Shown: positions 1-8,586 of the stretch, piece after piece | Numbering within the stretch: the stretch's first letter is position 1 | Layout: every line of letters starts with the position of its first letter | Origin: Microcaldota archaeon | GTDB lineage: Archaea > Micrarchaeota > Micrarchaeia > Norongarragalinales > Norongarragalinaceae | Assembly (NCBI GenBank): GCA_016188965.1 | Contig: JACPGT010000002.1 | Coordinates: 7,461 to 71,460 of the forward strand | Reading direction: 5' to 3' | DNA: 64,000 bases | Program-made: the position numbers and the translations under genes | The notes under the pieces: model-generated | What the model was told of the DNA's origin: nothing | Database searches by the model: none | What the model saw: only the letters and a program-made list of their open reading frames with translations

Positions 1-185
1 AGCCATGCTTTTTTTTTCACTTCCTTTTAGCCCGCTGGTCTTCCCACTTCTTGGGCTGTTTTGTCCTAAGGCTTCCGGGGGCTTAGAGGTGTTTCGTCGT
101 TAGGCCTGCTTTGGTCTTCCGAAAGAACCGGAAAGAGCTGCGTTCGGTACCATTAAATGACGTTTGTGCACGTTGTTATCGGGTG

Positions 186-485
186 ATGATTATGGAGTTC
201 ATCAGTTTCCGGTCCAAGGAGGAATTGTGCAAGGCGGCGGAAGATCTGGCGCACCTGGAGCGGCGCAGCAAGAGCGATGAATTCCGTGAGATTTTTGCCG
301 TTGGCATCGCCGAGAAGCGCAAGCAAGTGGCGCTGGAGCGTTATTCTGGCGGTCGCGTCTCGTTGGGAAAAGCCGCTCAGATTGCCGGCGTCAGCTTCTG
401 GGATTTTCTGGAACTTCTGCAGTCCCGCGGTGTCTCTCTGAACCTTTCATCCAAGGATATCCTGTCTCAGGCGGAGGGGTTGTAA
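186..485 (+). CDS. UPF0175-like antitoxin (VapB-type)
   Basis: ORF MIMEFISFRSKEELCKAAEDLA... with C-terminal HTH-like segment (GKAAQIAGVSFWDFLELL); abuts a PIN-like ORF. Confidence 0.65.
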   Translation: MIMEFISFRSKEELCKAAEDLAHLERRSKSDEFREIFAVGIAEKRKQVALERYSGGRVSLGKAAQIAGVSFWDFLELLQSRGVSLNLSSKDILSQAEGL

Positions 486-977
486 GTGGCGGCCGTCGTC
501 GACTCGTCGTGCCTCATCTTTGCCGCTAAGACTCCTCCAATGCTTGATTGGCTCGTTGACCATTTTGGCCGGTTGTACGTCCCCAAGGCTGTCTACGCCG
601 AAGTCGTCGAAGAAGGCAAAAAACGTGGTTTTGCCGAAATCGGGATCGTCGAGCGCAAGTTCGCCGCCGGCGTGCTCGTCCGTGCGCGTGCGGCTGCCTT
701 GGCGCAGGATGTGCTCGGTCCGGGCGAGGCGGAGGCGTTGGCGCTGGCCAAGCAAAAGCACTTAGTGTGCCTCTGTGACGACCGCAAGGCGCATTCCGTG
801 GGCTCGGCTTTGGGCATCCGCGTGGTCTCTTTGGCCGCCTTCCTGATTTTTCTGGCGCGCAAGAAGAACTTGCCCGTCTTGGCGTTGGAGAAATGCCTCA
901 ACGAATTGGTTGAGAACGGCTATTACCTCAAGACGGCGGATTACTTGGCCGTTTTGAGGGCGATTCGGATAGCATGA
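486..977 (+). CDS. PIN-domain toxin (DUF3368-like)
   Basis: GTG start directly after the antitoxin stop; VVDSSCLIFAAK... GEAEALALAK... CDDRKA motifs. Confidence 0.7.
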   Translation: MAAVVDSSCLIFAAKTPPMLDWLVDHFGRLYVPKAVYAEVVEEGKKRGFAEIGIVERKFAAGVLVRARAAALAQDVLGPGEAEALALAKQKHLVCLCDDRKAHSVGSALGIRVVSLAAFLIFLARKKNLPVLALEKCLNELVENGYYLKTADYLAVLRAIRIA

Positions 978-1058
978 CTTGCCTTCATTTTTTCATAAAG
1001 CTTGCGCTACGGTTATGAAAAGAAAAAACGGAGCCGCTTTTTACGGCCTTCTTGCGTA

Positions 1059-4000
1059 TCAGCCGAGGTAGTCGGGGCTCATCGTGAGCTTGACGTTGCC
1101 GGTGCCGCAGGGCACGATTTGGCCGCAGATGATGTTTTCGATGATGCCCGTCAGCTTGTCTTCCTCGCCCGTGAGACAGGCGTTGACTAAGTGCTTGCCG
1201 GTCTCTTCGAACGCGGCGCGCGCCAGGACCGATGCCTTGTGACCGGCCAATCCATGGCGGCCGACGGACTGCACGGCGCCGGAAGACGTCATGGCGTCGG
1301 CGATGAGCATCACGTGGCGGGCGTCGACGCGCAATCCTTGCGCTTCCAGCACTTTGTTCATTTCCTGGACGATGGCGTTGCGTCCGGCCTCGATGCCAAG
1401 CGTGTTGGCCACTTCCATGATGTCGTTGGTCGTGGTGTGCTCGACGTCGACTTCCTCCATCTTGAATACGGCTTCCAGGTTCGAGCCTTCCGTGGCCAAG
1501 GTCAGGATTTTCTTGTCGTCTTGCTCTTTCTCGATGATGATGGCGCGTTTGATGCCCGGAATGCCTTTGAGGTGCGTCTCGCGCAGCTTGTTCGTCAGCT
1601 TGCGGATGTTCTTCAGCGAGTCGTTCTTGGGCTTGAAGTGGATCTGGTTGCCTTCCTTGTCCGGCTCGTATTCGCCGGCGGCTTCCTTGATCTTGGCCAG
1701 CACTTCGGATTCCTTGATGGCTTTTTCCTGCAAGAGGGGCCGGTTCAAGGTGATGGTCACGACTTTGCGGGTGAAGTTCTCCTCTATTTCTGCAATCTTG
1801 TCCAGCGTCACTTCCTCGATGGACGCGGCGACCATCTTGGCTTTTTCAAAGTCCGTCGAGTACGGCTTCTTCAGATAGATTTCCATGACGGGTTTCTTGG
1901 GCGTCTTGCGTCCGTCGACGATTTCGACGAGGCGGGTGAAGCCCAATTGGGCCAAACTGGCCACGCCGGCGTAGTGGAAGGTACGCAGGGTCATCTGGGT
2001 GCCGGGCTCTCCGATGCTCTGTGCCGCGATGACGCCGACAGGCTCGCCGGGTGCGATCATCTTCTCGTCCATGGGGTCGCGGCCATCGTCGCCGTACAAA
2101 GGCTGGATGATGCGGTTGGACGAGTCGTGGACCGAGCGGTCGTTCTGCACGATGAGGTCCTGCAGGGCATTGATAAGGCGGCGTTGCATGTAGCCGGTCT
2201 TGGCCGGGTTGACGCCTTTGTCGACGACGGAGTCACGACCGCCGGCGGCGTGGAAGAAGTATTCCGTGGGCGAGAGGCCTTGTTTGTAGCTGTTGCGCAC
2301 GAAACCGCGGGCACTTTCGCTCAAGTCGCCCGGTCGGAAGTGGGGTAGGATGCGGCGGCGGTAGCCGGACGTCATGCGCTTGCCACGGACGGCCTGTTGG
2401 CCGACGAGGGCCGACATCTGGACGACGTTGATGGGCTTGTTCTTCACGCCGGCCTGGGCCATGAGCGTGGCCGGGTTGTGCTCAAGCCTTGCGGAGCCGA
2501 TGTAGACCGGTTCGGTCTTGATGTTCTTGCGGACGATTTTCCAGCAGTCGTGGCGGATACCTTCGACGATTTCCATGACTTGCTCTTCCAGCGTCTCCTT
2601 GAGCGTCTTGCCGGGCAGGCGTTTGAGCTTCTTGGATCGGAACTGTTGCACCAGCGCGCGCAGCTTGGTGCGGCCTTCCTTGTACAACGCGATGATGTCT
2701 TTTCGGGCTTCCGGCGGCATGTAGTAGTCGTCCAGCGACAGCGAGAGGCCGAAGCGCGTGGCCAACTGCACGGTCAGGCGGGTGGTGTTGTCGATGTAGG
2801 TGCGGACGACTTCGCCGCCGTAGCGCTTGGCGATGAGCGAAACTAAATCTTCGCTGATCTTGGAGTCGACTTGTCCTGACATGAGTTTGCCGTTCTTGAT
2901 GCGGACGCACGCCGGGTTCTCGCATTCCTGGCTTTCGTGCCGGTACTTGCAACGCTTGGCGTGCAGAAAGACCGTCAAGTCGGCCGGAAGGAGGCTGGAG
3001 AAGACTTCGCGGCCGGAAATCTTGTTCTTCGTCACTTCCGGATCCTTGACGCCGGCCTGCGCCATCAGCCAGGCGGCATCGCTGCGGTCGAATTCCGTTT
3101 CGGGCAACGTCAGGATGAACAATCCGGAGACTTGGTCCAAGTCCGGTGAAATGATGGGCTTTCCGTTGCGCGGCGACAGCGTCTGGTCTTCGACTTTCAT
3201 CAGGACTTCCGCTTCGCTCTGCGCTTCTTCGTTCTGCGGGACGTGGATGTTCATCTCGTCTCCGTCGAAGTCGGCGTTGTACGGCCGGCAGTCGGCCACG
3301 TTGAAGCGGAACGTCTTGCCGGGCAGTACCTTGATGCTGTGGCACATCATCGACACCCTGTGGAGGGACGGTTGGCGGTTGAAGATGACGACGTCGTCGT
3401 CCATCAGTTGGCGTTCGACCACGTAGCCGGGGGCCAGTTCTTCCAGTACTTCGTTGAGGTTGCTGGTGGTCAGTTTCTTGCGTTTGCTGTCCGGCCGGAT
3501 GACGTAGTTAATCTTCTCGGGGTGGTTGCGGATGATTTCCTTGAGGTTCTCCGCGTTCCACAGCGTCACGGCGACTGGCAGCGTCAGTTCGGCGGCGATT
3601 TCCTCCGGCACGCCCAGCTCGTTGATGCCCAAGGTCGGGTCCGGAGAGATGACGGTGCGGGCGGAAAAGTTGACGCGTTTGCCGGACAGGTTGTAGCGGA
3701 AGCGGCCTTCCTTGCCTTTGAGGCGCTGGAAGAGCGTCTTGAGCTGGCGGCCCGAGCGGTGTCGTGCGGGCGGGATGCCGGCGATCTCGTTGTCGAAGTA
3801 CGTCGACACGTGGTATTGCAGCAGTTCCCACAAGTCTTCGATGATCAGTTGGGGCGCGCCGGCTTCGACGTTTTCTTCGAGGCGCTGGTTGATGCGGATG
3901 ATGTCGACCAATTTGTGCGTCAGGTCGTCTTCCGAGCGTTCGCCGGTTTCGAGGGTGATAGAGGGACGCACGGTGACCGGCGGGACGATCAGGACGGTCA

Positions 4001-4520
4001 GGACCATCCATTCGGGCCGGACCTTGACGTTGAGCATGTGCAGGTCCTCGTCGGGAATGCGCTCGAGCCGTTCGCGGACCTCGTTGGGCAACAGTTTTCG
4101 GTCGTCTTCGTAGAACGTGGTGGGTTTGATGAATTTGACGGGGCGCTGCTTTTCGTTGCAGTGGGGGCATTCGCCCATCTTCTTGATCTTGTTCAAGCTA
4201 TGCGTGGGGTGCATCAGCCGTCCGCATTTGCGGCAGCAGGCCTTGAGCAATTGGTAGATGGCTTTGGCGAATCCGGCGTGCACGACGGGGCGCACCAGTT
4301 CGATGTGGCCGAAGTGGCCGCCGCAGTCGCGCATGCGTCCGCCGCAGGTCTTGCATTTGAGGCCGGGGTCGATGACGCCGAGACGTTGGTCGGCCAAGCC
4401 GCCGGATATGGGGTAGCCGTCTTCGTCGTAGGTGTCCGGCACGGTGATCTTGATGGCCGACATGCGTCGGATCTGTTCCGGCGAGAACAACGAAAAGCGC
4501 AGTCCGTCAATAACCTTCAT
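1059..4520 (-). CDS. rpoA: DNA-directed RNA polymerase largest subunit, A' and A'' fused in one ORF
   Basis: NADFDGDEMNIHVPQ active-site motif; zinc motifs CKTCGGRMRDCGGHFGH; continues without a stop through the A'' motif GEPVGVIAAQSIGEPGTQMTLRTFHYAGV to a typical A'' C-terminus; likely start MKVIDGLRF. Confidence 0.96.
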   Translation of the reverse strand: MKVIDGLRFSLFSPEQIRRMSAIKITVPDTYDEDGYPISGGLADQRLGVIDPGLKCKTCGGRMRDCGGHFGHIELVRPVVHAGFAKAIYQLLKACCRKCGRLMHPTHSLNKIKKMGECPHCNEKQRPVKFIKPTTFYEDDRKLLPNEVRERLERIPDEDLHMLNVKVRPEWMVLTVLIVPPVTVRPSITLETGERSEDDLTHKLVDIIRINQRLEENVEAGAPQLIIEDLWELLQYHVSTYFDNEIAGIPPARHRSGRQLKTLFQRLKGKEGRFRYNLSGKRVNFSARTVISPDPTLGINELGVPEEIAAELTLPVAVTLWNAENLKEIIRNHPEKINYVIRPDSKRKKLTTSNLNEVLEELAPGYVVERQLMDDDVVIFNRQPSLHRVSMMCHSIKVLPGKTFRFNVADCRPYNADFDGDEMNIHVPQNEEAQSEAEVLMKVEDQTLSPRNGKPIISPDLDQVSGLFILTLPETEFDRSDAAWLMAQAGVKDPEVTKNKISGREVFSSLLPADLTVFLHAKRCKYRHESQECENPACVRIKNGKLMSGQVDSKISEDLVSLIAKRYGGEVVRTYIDNTTRLTVQLATRFGLSLSLDDYYMPPEARKDIIALYKEGRTKLRALVQQFRSKKLKRLPGKTLKETLEEQVMEIVEGIRHDCWKIVRKNIKTEPVYIGSARLEHNPATLMAQAGVKNKPINVVQMSALVGQQAVRGKRMTSGYRRRILPHFRPGDLSESARGFVRNSYKQGLSPTEYFFHAAGGRDSVVDKGVNPAKTGYMQRRLINALQDLIVQNDRSVHDSSNRIIQPLYGDDGRDPMDEKMIAPGEPVGVIAAQSIGEPGTQMTLRTFHYAGVASLAQLGFTRLVEIVDGRKTPKKPVMEIYLKKPYSTDFEKAKMVAASIEEVTLDKIAEIEENFTRKVVTITLNRPLLQEKAIKESEVLAKIKEAAGEYEPDKEGNQIHFKPKNDSLKNIRKLTNKLRETHLKGIPGIKRAIIIEKEQDDKKILTLATEGSNLEAVFKMEEVDVEHTTTNDIMEVANTLGIEAGRNAIVQEMNKVLEAQGLRVDARHVMLIADAMTSSGAVQSVGRHGLAGHKASVLARAAFEETGKHLVNACLTGEEDKLTGIIENIICGQIVPCGTGNVKLTMSPDYLG

Positions 4521-4531
4521 CGTTAAACACC

Positions 4532-6340
4532 TTATGAGCGGTCCGCCAGCTTCATCTGGGGGAAGATGCCGATGGACTTCATCTCGTCCAGAAGCAGCTT
4601 GAACGCGTAGCTCATCTCGACTTCCGTCGTGTCCGAGCTTTCGCAGATGGGGCAGTACCGCTTGTTCTTGATGCGGTCGTACACGGCCAGCGCGCCGCAG
4701 TGGGTGCATACCAGCTGGAGCGTCTTGTCGGACGAGTCGATCATTCGCTCTTTGAGGAGCGACGCGGCGCCAAAACCGATGAAACAGTCGCGTTCCATCT
4801 CTCCCAAGCGCAGGCCGCCTTCGCGGGCGCGGCCTTCGGTCGGCTGGTGCGTCAGCATCTGCACTGGACCGCGCGAGCGGGCGTGCATCTTGAGCGTTAC
4901 CAAATGGTGCAGGCGCTGATAGTAGATGACGCCCATGAATATCTTGGCGTAGATGCGTTTTCCGCTCTTGCCGTCGTACAGGACTTCGCGGCCGGTGAAA
5001 TCGAAACCGCGCTGGCGCAGGGCTTCCTCGAAGTCGCCTTGCGTCTGGCCCGAGAACGCCGTGCCGTCCTTGAGCTTGCCGTCCAGGGCCGCGGCTTTGC
5101 CACCCAGCATTTCCAGTAGGTGTCCGGCGGTCATGCGGCCGGGGATGGCGTGGGGATTGATGATGAGGTCCGGAACGACGCCGTCTTTCGTGAAGGGCAT
5201 GTCTTCCTGGGGGACCATGAGGGACACGACTCCTTTCTGTCCGAAGCGGGAGGCGAACTTGTCGCCGATTTCGGGTACCATGGTGCGGCGGACGCGGATC
5301 TTGATGAACTTGTTGCCGGCGGTGGATTCGCTAAGGATGATGGAGTCCACGATGCCTTTCTCGTTGCCGCGGACGGACACCGAGCTTTCGCGGCGTTTCT
5401 CCGTTTCGACGTCCAAAGCGGAAATTTCTTTCAAAAAGCGGGGAGGTGAGCTCTTGCCGACCAGGACGGCGTTGCCGGCCACTTCCGTCTCCGGCGGCAC
5501 GATGCCGTCGGAATCCAAATGGGCGTAGGCTTCCTCGCCGAGGTAGCCCTGGACGAATTCCTGGGGCTTGCCGATCTTGTCGCGCTGGCCGCCGGGGTAA
5601 CGGCGCTCTTCCGCGTTGTACGTCCGGAAGAAGGTGCTGCGGGCCATGGCGCGCTCGATGGCGTTCTTGTTGATGACCACGGCGTCGTTCATGTTGAAGC
5701 CTTCGTAGGACAGCACGGCGACGACGAAGTTCTGGCCCGAGGCGCGCTTGTAGTTCTCCAAGGCGTTGTATACGCGGGTCTGGACCATGGGTGCTTGGGG
5801 ATAATGCAGGACATGGGCCAGGGTGTCCATGCGGAGGTTGAAGTTGGACGCGTACAGGCCGAGGGATTGTTTGGTGTGCTGCGCGGCCATCAATACACGC
5901 GGGGCCATGTTGTATTCGGGAAAAGGCACTTGCGAGGAAGCATAACCGAGGATCATGGCCGGGTCGATTTCCAGGTGGGTGTGTTCGACGTCAAGGTCTT
6001 CCTCGTGCAGCGCCACGAAGGCGTTCTCCTCCTCTTCCGCATCGAGGTATTCGATGATTCCGGACTTGACGAGGTCGTCCCAGGTCACTTCCTTGCGGTT
6101 GAGTTTTTCCAGGTATTCGGCCGTGAAGAGGCCTTTTCCGTTCTTGACGACGATGAGGGGGCGGCGGGCGCGGCCGGCGTCGGTGTTGATGAATACTTCG
6201 TCCGTCTTGGGGTAGAACGAGATGTTGGCCTGCGGGTCCATCTCGCCGGCGCGGCGCATGGCGCGCAGTTCGTCGACGAGTTTCTCGCCCTTGTCATGGA
6301 ATCCGACGAAACGACCGTTGAGATACACGCTGGTTTTCAT
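4532..6340 (-). CDS. rpoB1: DNA-directed RNA polymerase subunit B' (C-terminal half of B)
   Basis: Motifs GDKFASRFGQKGV, MLTHQPTEGRAREGGLRLGEMERDC and a C-terminal zinc ribbon; start MKTSVYLNGRF. Confidence 0.95.
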   Translation of the reverse strand: MKTSVYLNGRFVGFHDKGEKLVDELRAMRRAGEMDPQANISFYPKTDEVFINTDAGRARRPLIVVKNGKGLFTAEYLEKLNRKEVTWDDLVKSGIIEYLDAEEEENAFVALHEEDLDVEHTHLEIDPAMILGYASSQVPFPEYNMAPRVLMAAQHTKQSLGLYASNFNLRMDTLAHVLHYPQAPMVQTRVYNALENYKRASGQNFVVAVLSYEGFNMNDAVVINKNAIERAMARSTFFRTYNAEERRYPGGQRDKIGKPQEFVQGYLGEEAYAHLDSDGIVPPETEVAGNAVLVGKSSPPRFLKEISALDVETEKRRESSVSVRGNEKGIVDSIILSESTAGNKFIKIRVRRTMVPEIGDKFASRFGQKGVVSLMVPQEDMPFTKDGVVPDLIINPHAIPGRMTAGHLLEMLGGKAAALDGKLKDGTAFSGQTQGDFEEALRQRGFDFTGREVLYDGKSGKRIYAKIFMGVIYYQRLHHLVTLKMHARSRGPVQMLTHQPTEGRAREGGLRLGEMERDCFIGFGAASLLKERMIDSSDKTLQLVCTHCGALAVYDRIKNKRYCPICESSDTTEVEMSYAFKLLLDEMKSIGIFPQMKLADRS

Positions 6341-6358
6341 AAGAGTCACCAAACCCGG

Positions 6359-7825
6359 TTAGATTCGCATCGTGAGGCCCAGCTTCTTGAGGGCCGATTC
6401 CACGGGCTTTTCGGACGAACCGGTCGTCACTTCGCAGAACAGCGCGAGGTTCTTGACCAGGCCGCAGTTGGGTCCTTCCGGCGTCTCGTTCGGATCCAAC
6501 CGGCCCCAATGCGTGCCGTTTAAGTCACGCGCCTTGTAATGCGGGTGCTTCTTGGCCAAAGGCGACGTGACGCGTTTGAGGAACGACGCGGCGGAGATGA
6601 AGTTGTAGCGGTCCAACGGTTGCGACACGCCGGTGTGGCCGCCGACCCAGTTGCCAGTGGCCATGGAGTACTTGATGCGTTCCGTGAGGGCGTCGGGCCG
6701 GACGAGAGCGAACATGCTCATGCGGCGTCCGCGGACGTTGGCTCGTTCGATCTGGTACGCGACGTCCTTGACCAGGAAGCCGAAGGCGTATCGGAAGAGC
6801 TCTTCCATCAGTTTGCCTGCGATCTTGAGGCGCTTGTTGGCATAGTGGTCCTTGTCTTCGACCGCACGCTTGCGGTTGGCCACCAGGATGGCGCGCTCCG
6901 CCATGCGACAGAGAAAATAGGCCTTGGCCAGGCGGTCCTTGGGCTCCACGCCGATGTGCGGCAGGAGGTAGCGGTCGATCAGCAATTCGGCGCGCTTCAG
7001 CTGGTAGTCCACGGGCTGTCCGGGCGCGGCGCGCTTGCCGATGGTCTCCAAGGCGTCCTTGCGGTTCTTGACCGGGTTGAGTTCGAAATTCAGCAGGATG
7101 TCGTTGTAGACTTCCTTTTCCTTGGAGAAGACTTCAGTGACTTTTTCTTCTTTGTCCAAGCCCAGGGCGTACAGGACCATCATGAATTCGAGCGATTTGT
7201 TGTACGACGGCAGGGTGATGCTGACGCGGCCGTCTTTCGAGCGGTCCACGGTGCAGCGGCCACGGAAACCCGCTCGGGTGGAGAAAATCTTGCTCTGGAC
7301 TGTTTCCTCGTCTTTTTCGCGCGAGACTAAGATGCGGTTCGGCGCCAAGTCCTCAAGGGTCATGAGGCTTTTCTCGGTGCCGTTGATGATGAAGTATCCG
7401 CCGTGATCCTTCGTGTCTTCGCCGGCTTCGCTCAATTCCTGGCGGCTTTTGCCGTTGAGGTAGCACAGCTGGCTTTTGACCATGACGGGCAATTCGCCGA
7501 TGAACACGTCTTCAGGGCGTTTTTCCACGCCATTGACCACTTGAGTCATTTCCAGAAAAAGGGGGGCGGTATAGCTCAAATCGCGCAGGCGGGCTTCCAT
7601 CGGCGCCAGGGGCCGGCGAGAGCCGTCCGCTTCGGTCACCATGGGTTTTTCGGCGCGGATCTTGCCCAGCTTGATGAGGTATCCTTCCACCTGGGGCTCG
7701 ATCACGCCTTGGGCGTCCACGATTTCCTGCATCTTCTCTTCGAGGAACTGGTTGTACGAATCGAGGTTCTGCTGCACCAGGCTTTTCTGGCGCAAATACG
7801 CTTCGGTCAGTTCGTGGTAAACCAT
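6359..7825 (-). CDS. rpoB2: DNA-directed RNA polymerase subunit B'' (N-terminal half of B)
   Basis: PNETPEGPNCGLVKNLAL near the C-terminus; order H-B''-B'-A. Confidence 0.95.
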   Translation of the reverse strand: MVYHELTEAYLRQKSLVQQNLDSYNQFLEEKMQEIVDAQGVIEPQVEGYLIKLGKIRAEKPMVTEADGSRRPLAPMEARLRDLSYTAPLFLEMTQVVNGVEKRPEDVFIGELPVMVKSQLCYLNGKSRQELSEAGEDTKDHGGYFIINGTEKSLMTLEDLAPNRILVSREKDEETVQSKIFSTRAGFRGRCTVDRSKDGRVSITLPSYNKSLEFMMVLYALGLDKEEKVTEVFSKEKEVYNDILLNFELNPVKNRKDALETIGKRAAPGQPVDYQLKRAELLIDRYLLPHIGVEPKDRLAKAYFLCRMAERAILVANRKRAVEDKDHYANKRLKIAGKLMEELFRYAFGFLVKDVAYQIERANVRGRRMSMFALVRPDALTERIKYSMATGNWVGGHTGVSQPLDRYNFISAASFLKRVTSPLAKKHPHYKARDLNGTHWGRLDPNETPEGPNCGLVKNLALFCEVTTGSSEKPVESALKKLGLTMRI

Positions 7826-7831
7826 GAGTGC

Positions 7832-8077
7832 CTATTCCACCACCAATCGGTAATACAGCGTCTGCTCGCCGGTCTGCCAGCTCTTGCGGTGGATCTTGAC
7901 CACGTCGCCGGGGCCGACGGCGATGCCGACCAGTCCCGCGTCCGTCGTCTTGATGTGCGGCAGCTGGGCCTTCGTCACGTTATACGTCTTGCAGAATTTG
8001 TCGAGTTCCTCGTCCGTCGCCTTGAAAATCGTCGGAACTAGGTAATTTCTAACCGTTTGCGCCGCTTCCGTACCCAT
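7832..8077 (-). CDS. rpoH: DNA-directed RNA polymerase subunit H
   Basis: 81 aa, LVPTIFKATDEELDKFCKTYNVTKAQLPHIKTTDAGLVGIAVGPGDVVKIHRKS...YYRLVVE; directly upstream of rpoB2. Confidence 0.93.
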   Translation of the reverse strand: MGTEAAQTVRNYLVPTIFKATDEELDKFCKTYNVTKAQLPHIKTTDAGLVGIAVGPGDVVKIHRKSWQTGEQTLYYRLVVE

Positions 8078-8484
8078 CCCACCACTTATAGAAGCCCGTG
8101 TCTAGCCGAATGACAAAGTCGAGGCTAAACCGGGCGTTTGTGCACAAGCTTACTTTTTATGCCCCGATTGGTTTTTAAAGCTATTGCCCTTTTGCTAAAG
8201 GACTTTTTTTTTGGATTTTGGCAAGCCCGGGCCGCTGCTCAAGTCCGTCGCGATTGGGCACACGTCACCATGACTTCACGGATTCCGTACACCGGAACGA
8301 ATGAGTCGCGCCTTTTCGAAAGTGGTTGCGCGAAAACGGCTTTCAGTTGTGGGATTCGCCGCAGATTCACGAAGACCTGCGTCAATACCGCTAAGGCTAA
8401 CGCATTGACGCGATGCATCGTCCGGCAACTGTTTTGCAATGGTCATTGGCGCGGACGTGCGTTCTTCGAGCGACTTCCGAGCTT

Positions 8485-8579
8485 TATAGCAAACCGCGAA
8501 AGTCTTCCGAGACTTTCGCGCCGTTTGCTAGATAGCAATCCACGACTAATTTGTCGGGTTATTTTCGTGGATTGCTATA
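8485..8579. repeat. 95-nt two-hairpin intergenic repeat, copy 1
   Basis: tatagcaaaccgcgaaagtc...cgtttgcta-ga-tagcaatccacga...tcgtggattgctata; near-identical inverted copy at 63251-63345. Confidence 0.85.
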
Positions 8580-8586
8580 AGCGGCT

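Noticed and set aside
1059-4520. Intein or intron in rpoA
   Set aside because: Continuous motif order with no intein-like blocks or excess length; the ORF is in fact shorter than typical A'+A''
3243-4526. 427-aa + strand ORF and other long ORFs antisense to rpoA/rpoB (e.g. 1191-2348, 5519-6523)
   Set aside because: Mirror-frame ORFs opposite highly conserved RNAP genes in high-GC DNA; compositionally biased translations without recognisable motifs
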